Positions 15,840 to 24,969 are shown, counted from the first letter of the stretch. The stretch is DNA of 64,000 nucleotides from Rhodococcus sp. ARC_M6 (GCF_022810305.1 NZ_JALGQH010000023.1:37459-101458); one strand, 5' to 3'. Numbers and translations are program-made. The notes: generated by a model not told the origin, from the sequence alone.

Positions 15840-16190
15840 GTATGCTGCCCGCTGTTCTTGCTGCCTGAAAGTAGGAACCCATGAGGAGGATTCCCGTTGA
15901 TGCACGCTCGGCGTCGCAGCGGCTAGCCCGGGTATTTGATCGCACCACGGCCATACCCATCTGCGACTCGCTGGACTGACGGTGACGGTTTGGGTTGAGC
16001 CCACCTCAGAGTCGACTGCCACTTGTCCGAGCCGCAACCAGCATCCGCCAACTTCGTACTCCACGACACCATCAGCCGGTTCGAGGTCGACCCCTGAGAG
16101 CTCGAGCACGTCCTCGTACCATCGCTTGGACGCTTCCAGGTCCGACACGGAAATACCGATGGTGACGCCTCTCAACCCAGACCGTTCCCC
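15840..16190 (-). pseudogene. VOC/glyoxalase-family gene, broken
   Basis: Minus strand begins like a glyoxalase/VOC protein (VTIGISVSDLEASKRWYEDV then LELSGVDLEPADGVVEYEVG and GCWLRLGQV) but after about 75 residues the reading frame no longer resembles the family; the C-terminal strand with the usual DPxGN motif is recognisable only weakly in other frames near 15860-15900. Probably frameshifted and eroded. Confidence 0.6.
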
Positions 16191-16269
16191 AGAACAGATT
16201 GCCACAACACCCAATCATGGTGCCGCACAGAATCGTTCAACGTCGCTCCGTCTAACCGCAGGTAGCCCG

Positions 16270-16626
16270 TCAGGATTCGGACCAGACACCGAGCTCGTTT
16301 CCACTCGGATCTGTGAAGGTGAACCGGCGCCCACCCGGAAACTCGTACGGTCCAGACCTGACCGTTCCACCGGCCTGCTCGACCGCGACGACCGACCCGT
16401 CCAGATCATCGGAATACAACAACACCAGCGGTCCGTTCCCACCAGGAGCTCGTGTCGTGGTCAGTCCGCCGACTTCGCCGTCACCATCGACTGCGCGAAT
16501 GCCGGCGTAGTGAGATCCATACTCGGTGAAGACCCAACCGAACGCGGCTTCGTAGAAGGCACGAGTTGCCGGAAGGTCGATCGCTCCGAGCTCGATGTAA
16601 TTGAAACCGTGATGTGTGTTGTCCAT
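16270..16626 (-). CDS. VOC/glyoxalase-superfamily protein
   Basis: 118-residue VOC-fold protein. One module: GFNYIELGAIDLPATRAFYE with AAFGWVFTEYGSHYAGIRA, then GPLVLLYSDDLDGSVVAVEQ and a C-terminal FTFTDPSGNELGVWSES. His and Glu positions usual for metal binding are present in part (YIEL, GNELGVW). Start ATG 16626 is by homology; no clear ribosome-binding site. Open frame extends much further upstream without similarity. Adjacent to a broken VOC gene on the same strand. Confidence 0.78.
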   Translation of the reverse strand: MDNTHHGFNYIELGAIDLPATRAFYEAAFGWVFTEYGSHYAGIRAVDGDGEVGGLTTTRAPGGNGPLVLLYSDDLDGSVVAVEQAGGTVRSGPYEFPGGRRFTFTDPSGNELGVWSES

Positions 16627-17183
16627 TGCGTCATGGTGGACTACCCCACCGACACGTGCGTTGACAACCGATGTCGAGAGAATAGCTCCGGGCCCGCCGG
16701 TGTCCTTTACCGCGGACCCGGGCGCTCCGAGGTGGATGATCCAATGCCCACTGGGCGCCTGAGCACCAGAGCGCACACGCCGAGCACCAGAGCGCACACG
16801 CCGAGCACCTCCGCACCTTTCATCTCGCATCGCGTCGGGGAGAAGAGAAATTCGAGTTTCAGCTACACGATCGTTGCCGTGTCCAGTCCGAGTCCATGCG
16901 TGTCGACGGAACTGTCCCCGATGCTGGCACCTCTCGGCCGACCAACACGCATCAAGAAACAATCCCGGGGCGGGGCGGGCGTTTCGTTCGTTGATGTGGG
17001 GGAATTGCCCACCGGCGGCAAGCGTGTGAACGCGGTGTGCCAGTGAGCCATAAGCATCGATCCGAAACGATACGCAGTTCGAAGCCCGCCCTCCGAGTGA
17101 CGGGCAGAAGGCGGACCAGGCGCAGCGGAATCGACCCGGACGGAATCGCCGCCGGCGCTCCATCCAAGTTCTGGAGGAACGGT
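16627..17183. other. No confident gene
   Basis: Open frames cross the region on both strands but I see no start with a ribosome-binding site and no domain. It contains the 21-bp tandem repeat listed separately. Confidence 0.4.
16761..16809. repeat. 21-bp tandem repeat
   Basis: The 21-base unit beginning GAGCACCAGAGCGC occurs twice back to back (16761-16781, 16782-16802), followed by a 7-base partial third copy. Confidence 0.85.
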
Positions 17184-17843
17184 TCAGACGCGGTGGTCGA
17201 TACCGTCAGACTCGAAGCCTGTGGCGGTTTCTCCGACGTTGCCGACCGTGCCCTGCAGGCGCATCCGACCGTCCGACAACGTGTACGTGACACCGACGAT
17301 CGCGCACGTACCCTGGTCCACCTTGTCGGCGATGATCCTGGACCTCTGCAAGATCAACGAGCCGGTCTCCACGACGTGGCGGCCTTCGAGTTCGTCGACG
17401 GTGGTCAAGCCTTCGTTGCGGCCCATCAGGATGGACGGAGCAACACGCTCGACCACGCTGCGAATGAAACCGTCGGGCACCGCATTCTGGTCCAGGGCGT
17501 CGAGCGTTGCCTTCACAGCACCGCACCCGTCGTGACCGAGGACGACGATCAGCGGCACATCAAGGATGTCGACGGCGTATTCGATCGAACCGAGCACCGA
17601 ATCGTCGAGTACGTGACCTGCGGTGCGCACGACGAACATGTCGCCGAGGCCCTGATCGAAGATGATCTCGGCCGCTACACGTGAATCGCCGCAACCGAAC
17701 AGAACCGCAGTGGGATGCTGCTCGTTGACCAGTTTGGCGCGATCGGCGATTCCCTGGCTAGGGTGAATGGACGCGTCGTTGACAAAACGCTCGTTGCCCT
17801 CGCGAAGGGACTTCCAAGCAGACAGAGGACTTGAACGTGGCAT
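17184..17843 (-). CDS. Beta-class carbonic anhydrase
   Basis: 219-residue zinc enzyme interconverting CO2 and bicarbonate in the cytosol. The zinc ligands and Asp-Arg dyad are visible: LFGCGDSRVAAE (Cys, Asp, Arg, about 50-55) and VLGHDGCGAVKA (His and Cys, about 103-106). N-terminal SAWKSLREGNERFVND is typical. Start ATG 17843. Monocistronic; downstream 0.5 kb carries no gene. Full length for the class. Confidence 0.95.
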   Translation of the reverse strand: MPRSSPLSAWKSLREGNERFVNDASIHPSQGIADRAKLVNEQHPTAVLFGCGDSRVAAEIIFDQGLGDMFVVRTAGHVLDDSVLGSIEYAVDILDVPLIVVLGHDGCGAVKATLDALDQNAVPDGFIRSVVERVAPSILMGRNEGLTTVDELEGRHVVETGSLILQRSRIIADKVDQGTCAIVGVTYTLSDGRMRLQGTVGNVGETATGFESDGIDHRV

Positions 17844-17918
17844 TCATTCATTGTCCACACGACCATTTTCGCGTTTCCGTGGGGGTCGAAGCAACGCTGC
17901 CACCTCAGCTTCTGTCGA

Positions 17919-18070
17919 CTAGGTTGAGATCCGACGAATGATACGAGCTTTCGCTAGGTCAATTCGCTTAGGCTGCCCGCCGATACGACCACGAGCTCGA
18001 GCCGCTGCCAAACCTGCTGCCGTGCACTCCTGGATGAGCGTGCGCTCGATTATGTGGACAGATCGTCTTG
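17919..18070 (-). pseudogene. Serine recombinase (resolvase) C-terminal fragment
   Basis: Minus strand reads VHIIERTLIQECTAAGLAAA then RARGRIGGQPKRIDLAKARI and stops at 17919, the end of the catalytic domain helix and start of the DNA-binding part of a resolvase/invertase. No active-site Ser region remains. A second, differently diverged copy lies at 19250-19385, and the two enclose metA. Confidence 0.8.
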
Positions 18071-18154
18071 CGACACTGTTCTCGCGACGCTCCGCTGGAG
18101 CTATTGAAGCTCCGATCGCTGCCGGCAACCGGACGCGGACTAAGCTGCTGGGCA

Positions 18155-19069
18155 ATGCCTGTCACTGTGCCGCGCGATCTTCCCGCCAGGGCCATCCTCG
18201 AGGCGGAGCGAATCTTTGTCATGTCCGACGAGCGTGCTGGACATCAGGATATTCGCCCTCTGCGGATCGCCATCTTGAATCTGATGCCGATGAAAATCAG
18301 CACCGAGACGCAGCTGCTGCGGTTGCTCAGCAATAATCCGCTGCAGATCGAGATCACTCTGCTGCACATGGCCAGCCATGTCTCGCAAACCACCTCTGCA
18401 GAGCATCTCGAATCGTTCTACTCAACTTTCGATGACGTGGCCCACATGCACTTCGACGGCCTCATCATTACCGGGGCGCCGATCGAGAAACTCGACTTCG
18501 AGGACGTCGACTACTGGCCGGAGATGACCAAGATCCTTGACTGGGCCCGCAGCGCCGTGCAGTCGACTCTGCACGTCTGCTGGGGTGCGCAGGCGGCCCT
18601 CTACCACCACTACGGTGTCCGCAAACACGAAGTCCCACAGAAAATCTCCGGTGTATTCTCCCATCGGATCACTGGTGCGCGGTCGCCGATCATCACCGGG
18701 TTCGACGACGAGTTCCTAGCGCCACACTCACGGCACACCGGTGTCCACGCCGCCGACATCGAGGCAACCGGTGAGGTCGAGGTGTTGGCGGTGAGCGACG
18801 AGGCCGGGGTCTACTTGGCAGCCACCGCGGACAGCCGCCAGGTCTTCGTGACCGGTCACCCGGAATATGATGCGGACACCCTGGCACGTGAATACCGCCG
18901 CGACAGCGACCAAGGACTGCCGATCCCAGCTCCGGCGCACTACTTCCCCGGCGACGATCCCACCGCCATCCCGCTCAACCGATGGCGCGGCCACGGACAC
19001 CTGCTGTACTCCAACTGGCTAAACTACTGCGTCTACCAGAAGACACCGTTCATTCCAGGCGAGGTCTGA
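18155..19069 (+). CDS. metA: Homoserine O-acyltransferase MetA
   Basis: 304-residue MetA-family enzyme of methionine synthesis, transferring a succinyl or acetyl group to the homoserine hydroxyl. Seen: N-terminal PVTVPRDLPARAILEAERIF, MPMKISTETQLLRLLSNNPL, nucleophile Cys in LHVCWGAQAALYHHYG, SGVFSHR, catalytic His in VTGHPEYD, and RWRGHGHLLYSNWLNYCVYQ. Acyl donor is not predictable by eye. Actinobacteria usually use MetX, so metA here is likely accessory. It is flanked by resolvase fragments and near-identical 18-bp sequences (GCGYTCGATTATGTGGAC) at about 18043 and 19361, which suggests arrival on a mobile element. Confidence 0.93.
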   Translation: MPVTVPRDLPARAILEAERIFVMSDERAGHQDIRPLRIAILNLMPMKISTETQLLRLLSNNPLQIEITLLHMASHVSQTTSAEHLESFYSTFDDVAHMHFDGLIITGAPIEKLDFEDVDYWPEMTKILDWARSAVQSTLHVCWGAQAALYHHYGVRKHEVPQKISGVFSHRITGARSPIITGFDDEFLAPHSRHTGVHAADIEATGEVEVLAVSDEAGVYLAATADSRQVFVTGHPEYDADTLAREYRRDSDQGLPIPAPAHYFPGDDPTAIPLNRWRGHGHLLYSNWLNYCVYQKTPFIPGEV

Positions 19070-19249
19070 CCGGCTAAGCCAGTCCCCCTCAACAATTCCG
19101 ATATGCGCATGGCTATCCGCCGGTGGCGCTCGGCCTCACGGTCCCAGCCTTGCCCTTGGACGTCGGCGATGACCTGGTGCTCAATCCCTAACAACTCACT
19201 TGCTTCCACACGGCGCCGATTGTGCCTGCACACGCTGCGATCGGCCCAA

Positions 19250-19385
19250 CGCCCACCAACAATAGGGTCTCGTCGACATCATCGGCGTCGGCATGCCCCC
19301 AGTGCGGCCACGTGCCCGGGCTGCGGCGAGACCGACCTGGGTGCGTTCACGGATCATATTGCGTTCGATTATGTGGACACCTCCT
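19250..19385 (-). pseudogene. Second serine recombinase fragment
   Basis: Minus strand reads VHIIERNMIRERTQVGLAAA then RARGRTGGMP, the same resolvase segment as at 17919-18070. Both ends are missing. The stretch 19070-19250 beyond it holds a minus-strand frame (ASELLGIEHQVIADVQGQGW) that may be another recombinase scrap, but I cannot name it. Confidence 0.75.
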
Positions 19386-19533
19386 CGAATTCAAGTCGCA
19401 CAGCATGTGTTGTCTTCGCGGATCGACTTTGCCGACAAGGACTACTGATATCGCCCGTTCTTCCGCGGACCTCCCCTGCCTCTCTCAACTCGCCGTGGCG
19501 CGCAGAAGCGTCTGGTGCAGTGGCCAAAGACTC

Positions 19534-19830
19534 CTAATGCTGTGGATTCAGCGGAAACCGATCGATAACGCGCTGTGGGTCGACCGAGTGGGTCGGGAGT
19601 CGCCGAAGTAGGGCGTCGAGCACCATTCCGTCGAGCGCGGTTGCGAGCTCGGTGGCATCGGAGAGTGCCAAGCCACGGTCGCACAGAACGGCAATGAGGC
19701 GGTCCCGGCCGCGAACCAGTTCCGCAGCAAGCTCGGCGTCGTGAAATGAGGCGATGACAAGTTCGTAGCGGGCCGGGTTCGACCGGCCTCGGAGTCGAGC
19801 CACCGCGCAATCTGTTGGGTGGGGTCTCAT
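19534..19830 (-). pseudogene. TetR-family regulator, C-terminal fragment
   Basis: 98-residue frame matching only the ligand-binding half of a TetR regulator (ARYELVIASFHDAELAAELV, RGRDRLIAVLCDRGLALSDA, ELATALDGMVLDALLRRLP). The N-terminal helix-turn-helix is absent and no good start precedes it, so it should not bind DNA. Probably truncated when neighbouring sequence was rearranged. Confidence 0.65.
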
Positions 19831-19921
19831 CCGCTACCAGTCAAGGACGTGGGTCGAAGAGGCGTGACATGGATCGTCCGGAGTTCCGCAATGGCTCCGA
19901 GTACCAGCTGACGAAATTTGA

Positions 19922-20134
19922 TCAGCGTTGTACGGTCACGTCGATCGGAACAAATGCGGACGGGCGAGGCTGCCTCGGGGCGGGCTCGTCGGGTGTCGGC
20001 ACCGCACCATCCGGGCCACCTTCGGGTTCGCTCCCCTGACCGCCGTCCCGCCCGCCGAGAATCTTGTCGAGAAACTCACGCAACCACGCCAGGAGCGTCG
20101 CTGCATGTCCGGCGAGAACCGCAGCGGCACCGAC
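19922..20134 (-). other. Stop-to-stop open frame with coding character, no start
   Basis: Minus strand frame of 71 codons without ATG or GTG at its head: HAATLLAWLREFLDKILGGR followed by a Gly/Pro/Asp-rich linker. The composition looks coding, so it may be the 3' end of a truncated gene, but no family is recognised. Confidence 0.35.
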
Positions 20135-20241
20135 CTAGGTGAGGCGCTGACCCGTGTCTAGCCGAGTTCCGTCCGCAGGGTGGGTCCGTCGCAATTCTCG
20201 GTCTCGGGCCGATCGGCGACATAGCACTCCCTCACAGACGA

Positions 20242-20481
20242 TCAGTCGAATACGTCGAGTATCAGAAGAACGGCAAACACGAGAAACCCGACCGCGATGA
20301 CACCTACAGCCATCATTGTTACGATCCCCGTTGGGGGAAACATTCGACTGGTGCGCGGTTCTGGCGCCGACAGGCCTGAGGTTTGACCCGAGTCCGGTGG
20401 TGTCGATCCAGGCCTTACCCCACCGCCTTGTTCAAGATCAGGGGTGTTCGTGGGATCCGGGTCCGGAGGTGGTGCAGTCAT
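20242..20481 (-). CDS. DUF6480-like small membrane protein
   Basis: 79-residue protein. Proline-rich soluble N-terminus TAPPPDPDPTNTPDLEQGGG and SGLSAPEPRTSRMFPPTG, then one or two membrane helices (IVTMMAVGVIAVGFLVFAVL). This is the DUF6480 pattern. ATG 20481 is preferred over the longer frame because AAGGAGT lies 9 bp upstream. A SigF-like motif lies 61 bp upstream. A nearly identical 3' fragment is at 6624-6689. Confidence 0.83.
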   Translation of the reverse strand: MTAPPPDPDPTNTPDLEQGGGVRPGSTPPDSGQTSGLSAPEPRTSRMFPPTGIVTMMAVGVIAVGFLVFAVLLILDVFD

Positions 20482-20541
20482 GCGAGCAACTCCTTCGCGG
20501 TTTCGACATCGACAACTATCAGAATCTCTGCATTGGTTGCC

Positions 20542-20565
20542 TACCCACATGCACAACCCTCACAC
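20542..20565 (-). promoter_or_regulatory. SigF-like promoter of DUF6480 gene (one mismatch)
   Basis: Minus-strand GTGT, 15 bases, GGGTAG; 61 bp before the DUF6480-like start. Confidence 0.55.
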
Positions 20566-20796
20566 CTGCGGGGAGGTCGGTATCACTGACCGTCACCTCA
20601 ACCCACCGTCACATGGTCATAGGAACGGAGAAATCACCTCATTCGTGCCTTCAGCGTGACTCGCGCGTAGCGAGCAACCGGCTGCGATGTCACGCTGCTC
20701 CCGCTACGAAGGTCGAGGTACTCGACTTCGCGTCCCGGAATTCGGATGCCGAGGCAACTCACCCAGAGCCCCTATTGATGTCGGCGCTGCCCGAAC

Positions 20797-21630
20797 TCAC
20801 GTCGGCGAGATCGGCGCAAAGGGCCGGATTTCACCACCCTCAGGCCGGACCACCCCAGCCGAGGACTCCGGAACTTCATTCCACGCGCCTTCGAGGTCGC
20901 CAAGTGGCTCTGAGACCACGATGCGAGACCTACCGCCGAGGCGGTGCAGGAGCTCGACGTCGGGGTGGAGTGCGCGCAGTTTCGCGACTTCGGTGGAGAA
21001 GAACAGCGATCTTGATTGCCGCTCGCTGGAATAGCGGAATATCCAGAGGGTTTCGCCGTCGGTGGTCGCGACGGTCATCTGAACCGGAGCCTCGACCCCG
21101 TGCGCGCGCCCGACCTTCTCGACGAAGCCGACGGCACGGGCAACTGCATTAAGAGGGTCATCGACCAGGCCGAACGTCAGCGCCAGATAGAATAAAGTTT
21201 CCGAATCCGTGGAACCCTCGATGTCAAGGAACAAGGTCGGGTCGACCGCCATCACCAACTCGCGCCGGGTCTCGTGGAAGCCCCGCACGAGACCGTTGTG
21301 CATCCACAACCACTGACTGTGCCGGAACGGGTGACAGTTGCTGCGCTGCACGGTAGTTCCGGTCGAGGCGCGCACATGCGCGAACAACATAGGTGTGCGC
21401 ACCTGGCCCGCGACCTCTCGTAGGTTCGGGTTGTTCCAGGCCGGCTCGATGCTCTTGAACACCGCCGGTTCGGTACCTTCTCCGTACCAGCCCAGACCGA
21501 AGCCGTCACCATTAGTGGTCGTCGCGCCGAGCTGCGAGTGCAGACTCTGATCGATCAGCGAATGTTGAGGGCGGAACAACAAATCCGCAGCGAGGATCGG
21601 CTCACCCGAGTACGCCATCCACCGGCACAT
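20797..21630 (-). CDS. Class II glutamine amidotransferase (YafJ/EgtC-like)
   Basis: 277-residue Ntn-type amidotransferase. Cys2 after processing of Met (MCRWMAYSGEPI) is the nucleophile; further family marks are NGDGFGLGWYG, MLFAHVRASTG, NCHPFRHSQWLWMHNGLVRG and STDSETLFYLAL. Such stand-alone enzymes hydrolyse amide or gamma-glutamyl bonds; EgtC in ergothioneine synthesis is the best known actinobacterial example, but no egt genes are nearby, so the substrate is unknown. Complete. Confidence 0.9.
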   Translation of the reverse strand: MCRWMAYSGEPILAADLLFRPQHSLIDQSLHSQLGATTTNGDGFGLGWYGEGTEPAVFKSIEPAWNNPNLREVAGQVRTPMLFAHVRASTGTTVQRSNCHPFRHSQWLWMHNGLVRGFHETRRELVMAVDPTLFLDIEGSTDSETLFYLALTFGLVDDPLNAVARAVGFVEKVGRAHGVEAPVQMTVATTDGETLWIFRYSSERQSRSLFFSTEVAKLRALHPDVELLHRLGGRSRIVVSEPLGDLEGAWNEVPESSAGVVRPEGGEIRPFAPISPT

Positions 21631-21761
21631 ACATCAATTCAAGCAGAACCGACTCTGTCTGCGACAGCCGTGCGTGGAAGAGATATCCTTGCGCGCAATC
21701 ACTGCACTAGCGTTCGGGCACGAGGCCGAAACAGCCGCCAGTCACACATGTCTTCACGGGT

Positions 21762-21885
21762 TTTGGGGTGGTACGGCAGGCTCCCGTCTGCACTCTGTCC
21801 TGGTGGAATCCGTCTCGAAGTATGTCGTTGACTGGGGCGTGGGTGCGGTTGACAGGAATGTCGTCGAAGTTGGGTCCGCCAATGC
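21762..21885 (-). pseudogene. Third katE copy, fragment
   Basis: Minus strand reads IGGPNFDDIPVNRTHAPVND then ILRDGFHQDRVQTG, matching [20 protein letters not shown] of the two intact catalases; after this the frame shifts and similarity ends. About 120 bp of a 2.1-kb gene remains. Confidence 0.85.
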
Positions 21886-22411
21886 TAATCCTGATTGACG
21901 ATCAGCGAATCAGAAGCATTCGGATACCGGTGCTCGGATTGGCTTCGAGCACAACAGCGTATCGATGTGGAATCATCGCCGCATCCTGGCCGCGATCTCC
22001 ACGGCGGATGACCGCTCGACCACCCGGCGCCTTCTGGACGCTCTCAACGGCCTTGCACAGCGGCACAAACGTTTTCGATCGACCCGCACATCAAATTGGC
22101 TGCACCGGCCGATCTCTAACTCGACACCGTGATCTCTCCGCGCGATGCATTTTTTTTCACGTACCGATATGATTCCCCGCGAACAGTCACCCCGTTGTAT
22201 CGGTGGCAAACCACTCGCGCCGTATCCACCTGGGATTCCAGTCGTCATGCCGGCGAACGCCTGAACAAGGAGGTAGTTGACTACCTGCAACCGGCGTACA
22301 TGCGGGGATGGCAGTAGCCGACGCGACTGATACTTAGTTATAGAATTCTCGAGTGGTGGCGTGACTACCGCGCGCTCGACACCGAGCAGTGACGGCGGAG
22401 CCGAGCGATAC
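21886..22411. other. No confident gene
   Basis: A plus-strand frame from ATG 21970 (MWNHRRILAAISTADDRSTT, 55 codons) and one from 22129 are open but lack ribosome-binding sites and recognisable domains. The area around 22150 has a run of eight T. Probably decayed sequence. Confidence 0.35.
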
Positions 22412-22435
22412 GTTTGCCTGCCTCCGCTTCGGGTA
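22412..22435 (+). promoter_or_regulatory. SigF/SigB-type promoter of PDG-family gene
   Basis: GTTT, 15 bases, GGGTAT, an exact match ending 35 bp before ATG 22471. Confidence 0.72.
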
Positions 22436-22470
22436 TGCAAATCTTGCTCTCGGAAGAAGTGTCATCAATC

Positions 22471-22704
22471 ATGGAAAACTACAGAATCACCTTGCCGGAC
22501 GGTACGTCGATGGTAGCAATCTTCGACTGTGATCGAGAAGCGATCGCATACGCTGTGTCGTTGAACTCCGGATGTAGCGACAACGTCTCGGTCACACGCA
22601 TTACCGACACCGGTGAGGAACCCACAATGCTGTGTTCCGCTCGGACGACCCACGTCTCCACTCTCCCACGACGAGGTGAACGGCCTGGCAATACGCTCCT
22701 GTAG
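22471..22704 (+). CDS. Small PDG-family stress protein, copy 2
   Basis: 77 residues. The first half, ENYRITLPDGTSMVAIFDCD then REAIAYAVSLNSGCSDNVSV, aligns with the paralogues at 9917-10177 and 24754-24969 around a shared YxITxPDG and DxxAI pattern. The second half is basic and unlike them. GAAGAAG lies 9 bp before the ATG and an exact SigF-like promoter just upstream. Function unknown; no known domain recognised. Confidence 0.7.
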   Translation: MENYRITLPDGTSMVAIFDCDREAIAYAVSLNSGCSDNVSVTRITDTGEEPTMLCSARTTHVSTLPRRGERPGNTLL

Positions 22705-22869
22705 AAGCCTGGTGCGAATGTGTGAGTCAACCAAGAAATGGCCTGACTTCGCCGTCACCCTTTCGTATCAGGGCAGCCTCCTGGGTCACACCAATCCTGA
22801 CTTTCACTGGCAGAGTTTTTGTTTTCAGAAACTCGACGAACGGCATATCAAATGCACAGGAGAACGACC

Positions 22870-23394
22870 ATGAGCGACGATCCACTACAGGACCTTCCCA
22901 CCGACGCAGATCTCGATGCACTGTGCGAGCAACTGGCCGTCATGGCACAAGAACGTGGTCTGACTGTAGCGACTGCCGAGTCTCTGACTTCCGGAAACAT
23001 CGCCGCGCGCCTCGGCAAAGCATCGGACGCTGGATCATGGTTCAGCGGTGGCGTCGTAGCCTACAGCCGTGCCGTCAAGCATTCCGTGCTCCACGTACCG
23101 GACGGCTCCGTTGTCTGTGAAGAGGCCGCGCGCGTCATGGCGCGCAGCGTGGCAACTTTGATGGGAGCATCTTTGGCCTTGTCCGTCACCGGAGAGGGTG
23201 GCCCGCATCCACAAGAATCTGAACCTCCCGGCACTGTCTGGTTCGGAATCGTCGACCACGGCACGGCCGAGACCGAGAAACACGTATTCTCCGGGACGCC
23301 GGAGTCCGTTCTCACTGCGACGGTGGAACATGCGATACGACTGCTCGTGCGCCATGCATCACCCCAGACGAACTGCGAAACTACTGCACGCTGA
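22870..23394 (+). CDS. CinA C-terminal domain protein (PncC-like amidase)
   Basis: 174-residue protein consisting of the CinA C-terminal (nicotinamide-nucleotide amidohydrolase) domain, which deamidates NMN in NAD recycling. Seen: LTVATAESLTSGNIAARLGK, the strongly conserved start of the domain; SGGVVAYSRAVKHSVLHV; and LALSVTGEGGPHPQESEPPG where functional enzymes usually show TGIAGPxG, so the glycine-rich loop differs (GEGGP). AGGAG precedes ATG 22870. The competence-damage N-terminal domain is absent, as in stand-alone PncC. Confidence 0.85.
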   Translation: MSDDPLQDLPTDADLDALCEQLAVMAQERGLTVATAESLTSGNIAARLGKASDAGSWFSGGVVAYSRAVKHSVLHVPDGSVVCEEAARVMARSVATLMGASLALSVTGEGGPHPQESEPPGTVWFGIVDHGTAETEKHVFSGTPESVLTATVEHAIRLLVRHASPQTNCETTAR

Positions 23395-23525
23395 GAACCG
23401 ACGAGCTCCTGCACAATGCCTCCCGGGCATTGCGTGCGGAAGGGTCCGGGCTCCCACTTCGCACGGGTGATTCTCACGAGACGGAGTTTCAACTTTTGCT
23501 CACGTGCTCGATTGGGCACGTCATG

Positions 23526-23549
23526 GTTCATCAAGCCCGCCTCGGGGTA
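23526..23549 (+). promoter_or_regulatory. SigF-like promoter close to epimerase start
   Basis: GTTC, 15 bases, GGGTA, with the -10 ending 10 bp before ATG 23560, so the transcript would be leaderless or nearly so. One mismatch from the consensus. Confidence 0.5.
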
Positions 23550-23559
23550 CCGCCGATCC

Positions 23560-24612
23560 ATGAGCGGAAAACGGATAGTTGTCACCGGTGCCACCGGAAA
23601 CGTCGGAAGCAGCGTCGTGGAAGCATTGAGCGCCCACGAATCAGTCGGCTCAGTGCTCGGCTTGTCCCGACGGGCCACCACATGGACGGTACCCAAAGTC
23701 GAGTTCGCGGTTGCCGATGTCTCGAAGGACAATCTTCATCGTCACTTCCAAGGAGCTGACGCAGTCATCCACTTGGCGTGGTTGTTCCAACCGACGCACC
23801 ATCCGGAAGTTACATGGGAGAACAACGTCACGGGTTCGATACGTGTCTTCCAGGCCGTCGCCGAGACCGAAGTCCCAGCGTTGATACATGCCTCGTCCGT
23901 CGGCGCGTACTCACCGGGCAGTCGACAACCCGCCGTGTCCGAGCAGTGGCCGACGCATGGATGGCCCGATGCTGCCTATCCGCGCGAAAAAGCCTATCTG
24001 GAGCGGTGTCTCGACGCTTTTCAGGATCGCCATCACACCAGAACTGTGCGTATGCGCCCCGGTTTCACGTTTCAGAAGAAGTCCGCCTCTGCGCAACGAC
24101 GACTGTTCGCAGGCCCACTGCTTCCCGGCTCCCTCGTTAAACGCCCGTGGATCCCTGTGTTGCCACGACTACCCGAATTGACGATGCAAGTAATTCACTC
24201 GGCCGACGTTGCATCGGCTTACGTGGCCGCGGCACTCGGCCCACACGCTGGAGCATTCAATTTGGCGGCAGATCCGCCGGTCGACATGGAAACCGTCGCA
24301 GAACTGCTGGGCGCTCGGCTGATCGATGTACCCGAACGCATGATCAGAACGGGCATTCGAGCTGCCTGGTACGCACACGCAATACCGGCGACGCCGGGTC
24401 TGTTCGACACTGTCATGAGGATTCCGAAGATGGACTGCACTCGCGCGCGTCTCGAACTCGGCTGGCTCCCCACCTACACGCCGACCGAGGTTCTCCAAGA
24501 ATTTTTCGACGGTCTACGCACTGGCGCCGGAGGCCCGACCGCCCCGCTCGCATCTGACCGGCCGGCGGGCCGGATCCGGGAGTTCACCAGCGGAATTGGG
24601 GCGCACGCTTGA
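23560..24612 (+). CDS. NAD-dependent epimerase/dehydratase (extended SDR)
   Basis: 350-residue extended short-chain dehydrogenase. The NAD motif is VVTGATGNVGSSVVEAL at the N-terminus; VIHLAWLFQPTHHPE and SSVGAY follow; the YxxxK motif is YPREKAY. The C-terminal half fits substrate binding. Start at ATG 23560 (MSGKRIVVTGATG); the open frame runs 48 codons further up without similarity or ribosome-binding site. Sugar-nucleotide or other substrate cannot be told. Follows the CinA-like gene on the same strand. Confidence 0.88.
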   Translation: MSGKRIVVTGATGNVGSSVVEALSAHESVGSVLGLSRRATTWTVPKVEFAVADVSKDNLHRHFQGADAVIHLAWLFQPTHHPEVTWENNVTGSIRVFQAVAETEVPALIHASSVGAYSPGSRQPAVSEQWPTHGWPDAAYPREKAYLERCLDAFQDRHHTRTVRMRPGFTFQKKSASAQRRLFAGPLLPGSLVKRPWIPVLPRLPELTMQVIHSADVASAYVAAALGPHAGAFNLAADPPVDMETVAELLGARLIDVPERMIRTGIRAAWYAHAIPATPGLFDTVMRIPKMDCTRARLELGWLPTYTPTEVLQEFFDGLRTGAGGPTAPLASDRPAGRIREFTSGIGAHA

Positions 24613-24753
24613 TCGGTCGACGTCGACCTCGCGAGCCACTGTGTACCGTACCGATTCGAAGCGGTCGCACTGGTCAGCGATGAAGCCGGTATCGATTGAC
24701 CGGGCCATTGCTGGTTGGGCAACACTTCCCCGGTGAAGAGCGGTTTTTCTGGA

Positions 24754-24969
24754 TCAGTTTCTCGGACGACGTTTCTTCCCTCGGGTAGCGTGACTGGCTC
24801 CGGCCTGGGTAGTAGGAATCAGGTGCCCGTTCTTTGCGTATCGTTCCACGACAACGTTGTCGCTCACCCCGAGATTAACTTCTGTGGCGCAACTGATCGC
24901 GTCCTTGTCCGACTCGAACGATTCGTCGGTCCAGGAGCCGTCGGGCATCGTGATCTTGTATCGGTCCAT
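24754..24969 (-). CDS. Small PDG-family stress protein, copy 3
   Basis: 71 residues: MDRYKITMPDGSWTDESFES, DKDAISCATEVNLGVSDNVV, VERYAKNGHLIPTT, and a very basic end (RGKKRRPRN). ATG 24969 has AAGGAGG 8 bp upstream, a strong site. Best-preserved member of the family with 9917-10177 and 22471-22704. Basic tail hints at nucleic-acid or surface binding; this is only inference. Confidence 0.75.
   Translation of the reverse strand: MDRYKITMPDGSWTDESFESDKDAISCATEVNLGVSDNVVVERYAKNGHLIPTTQAGASHATRGKKRRPRN

Noticed and set aside
16761..16809. Short repeats as a CRISPR array
   Set aside because: Two direct tandem copies without spacers; not a CRISPR.
19033..19233. Minus-strand frame as a recombinase gene
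   Set aside because: Position beside resolvase scars is suggestive, but no motif supports the assignment.
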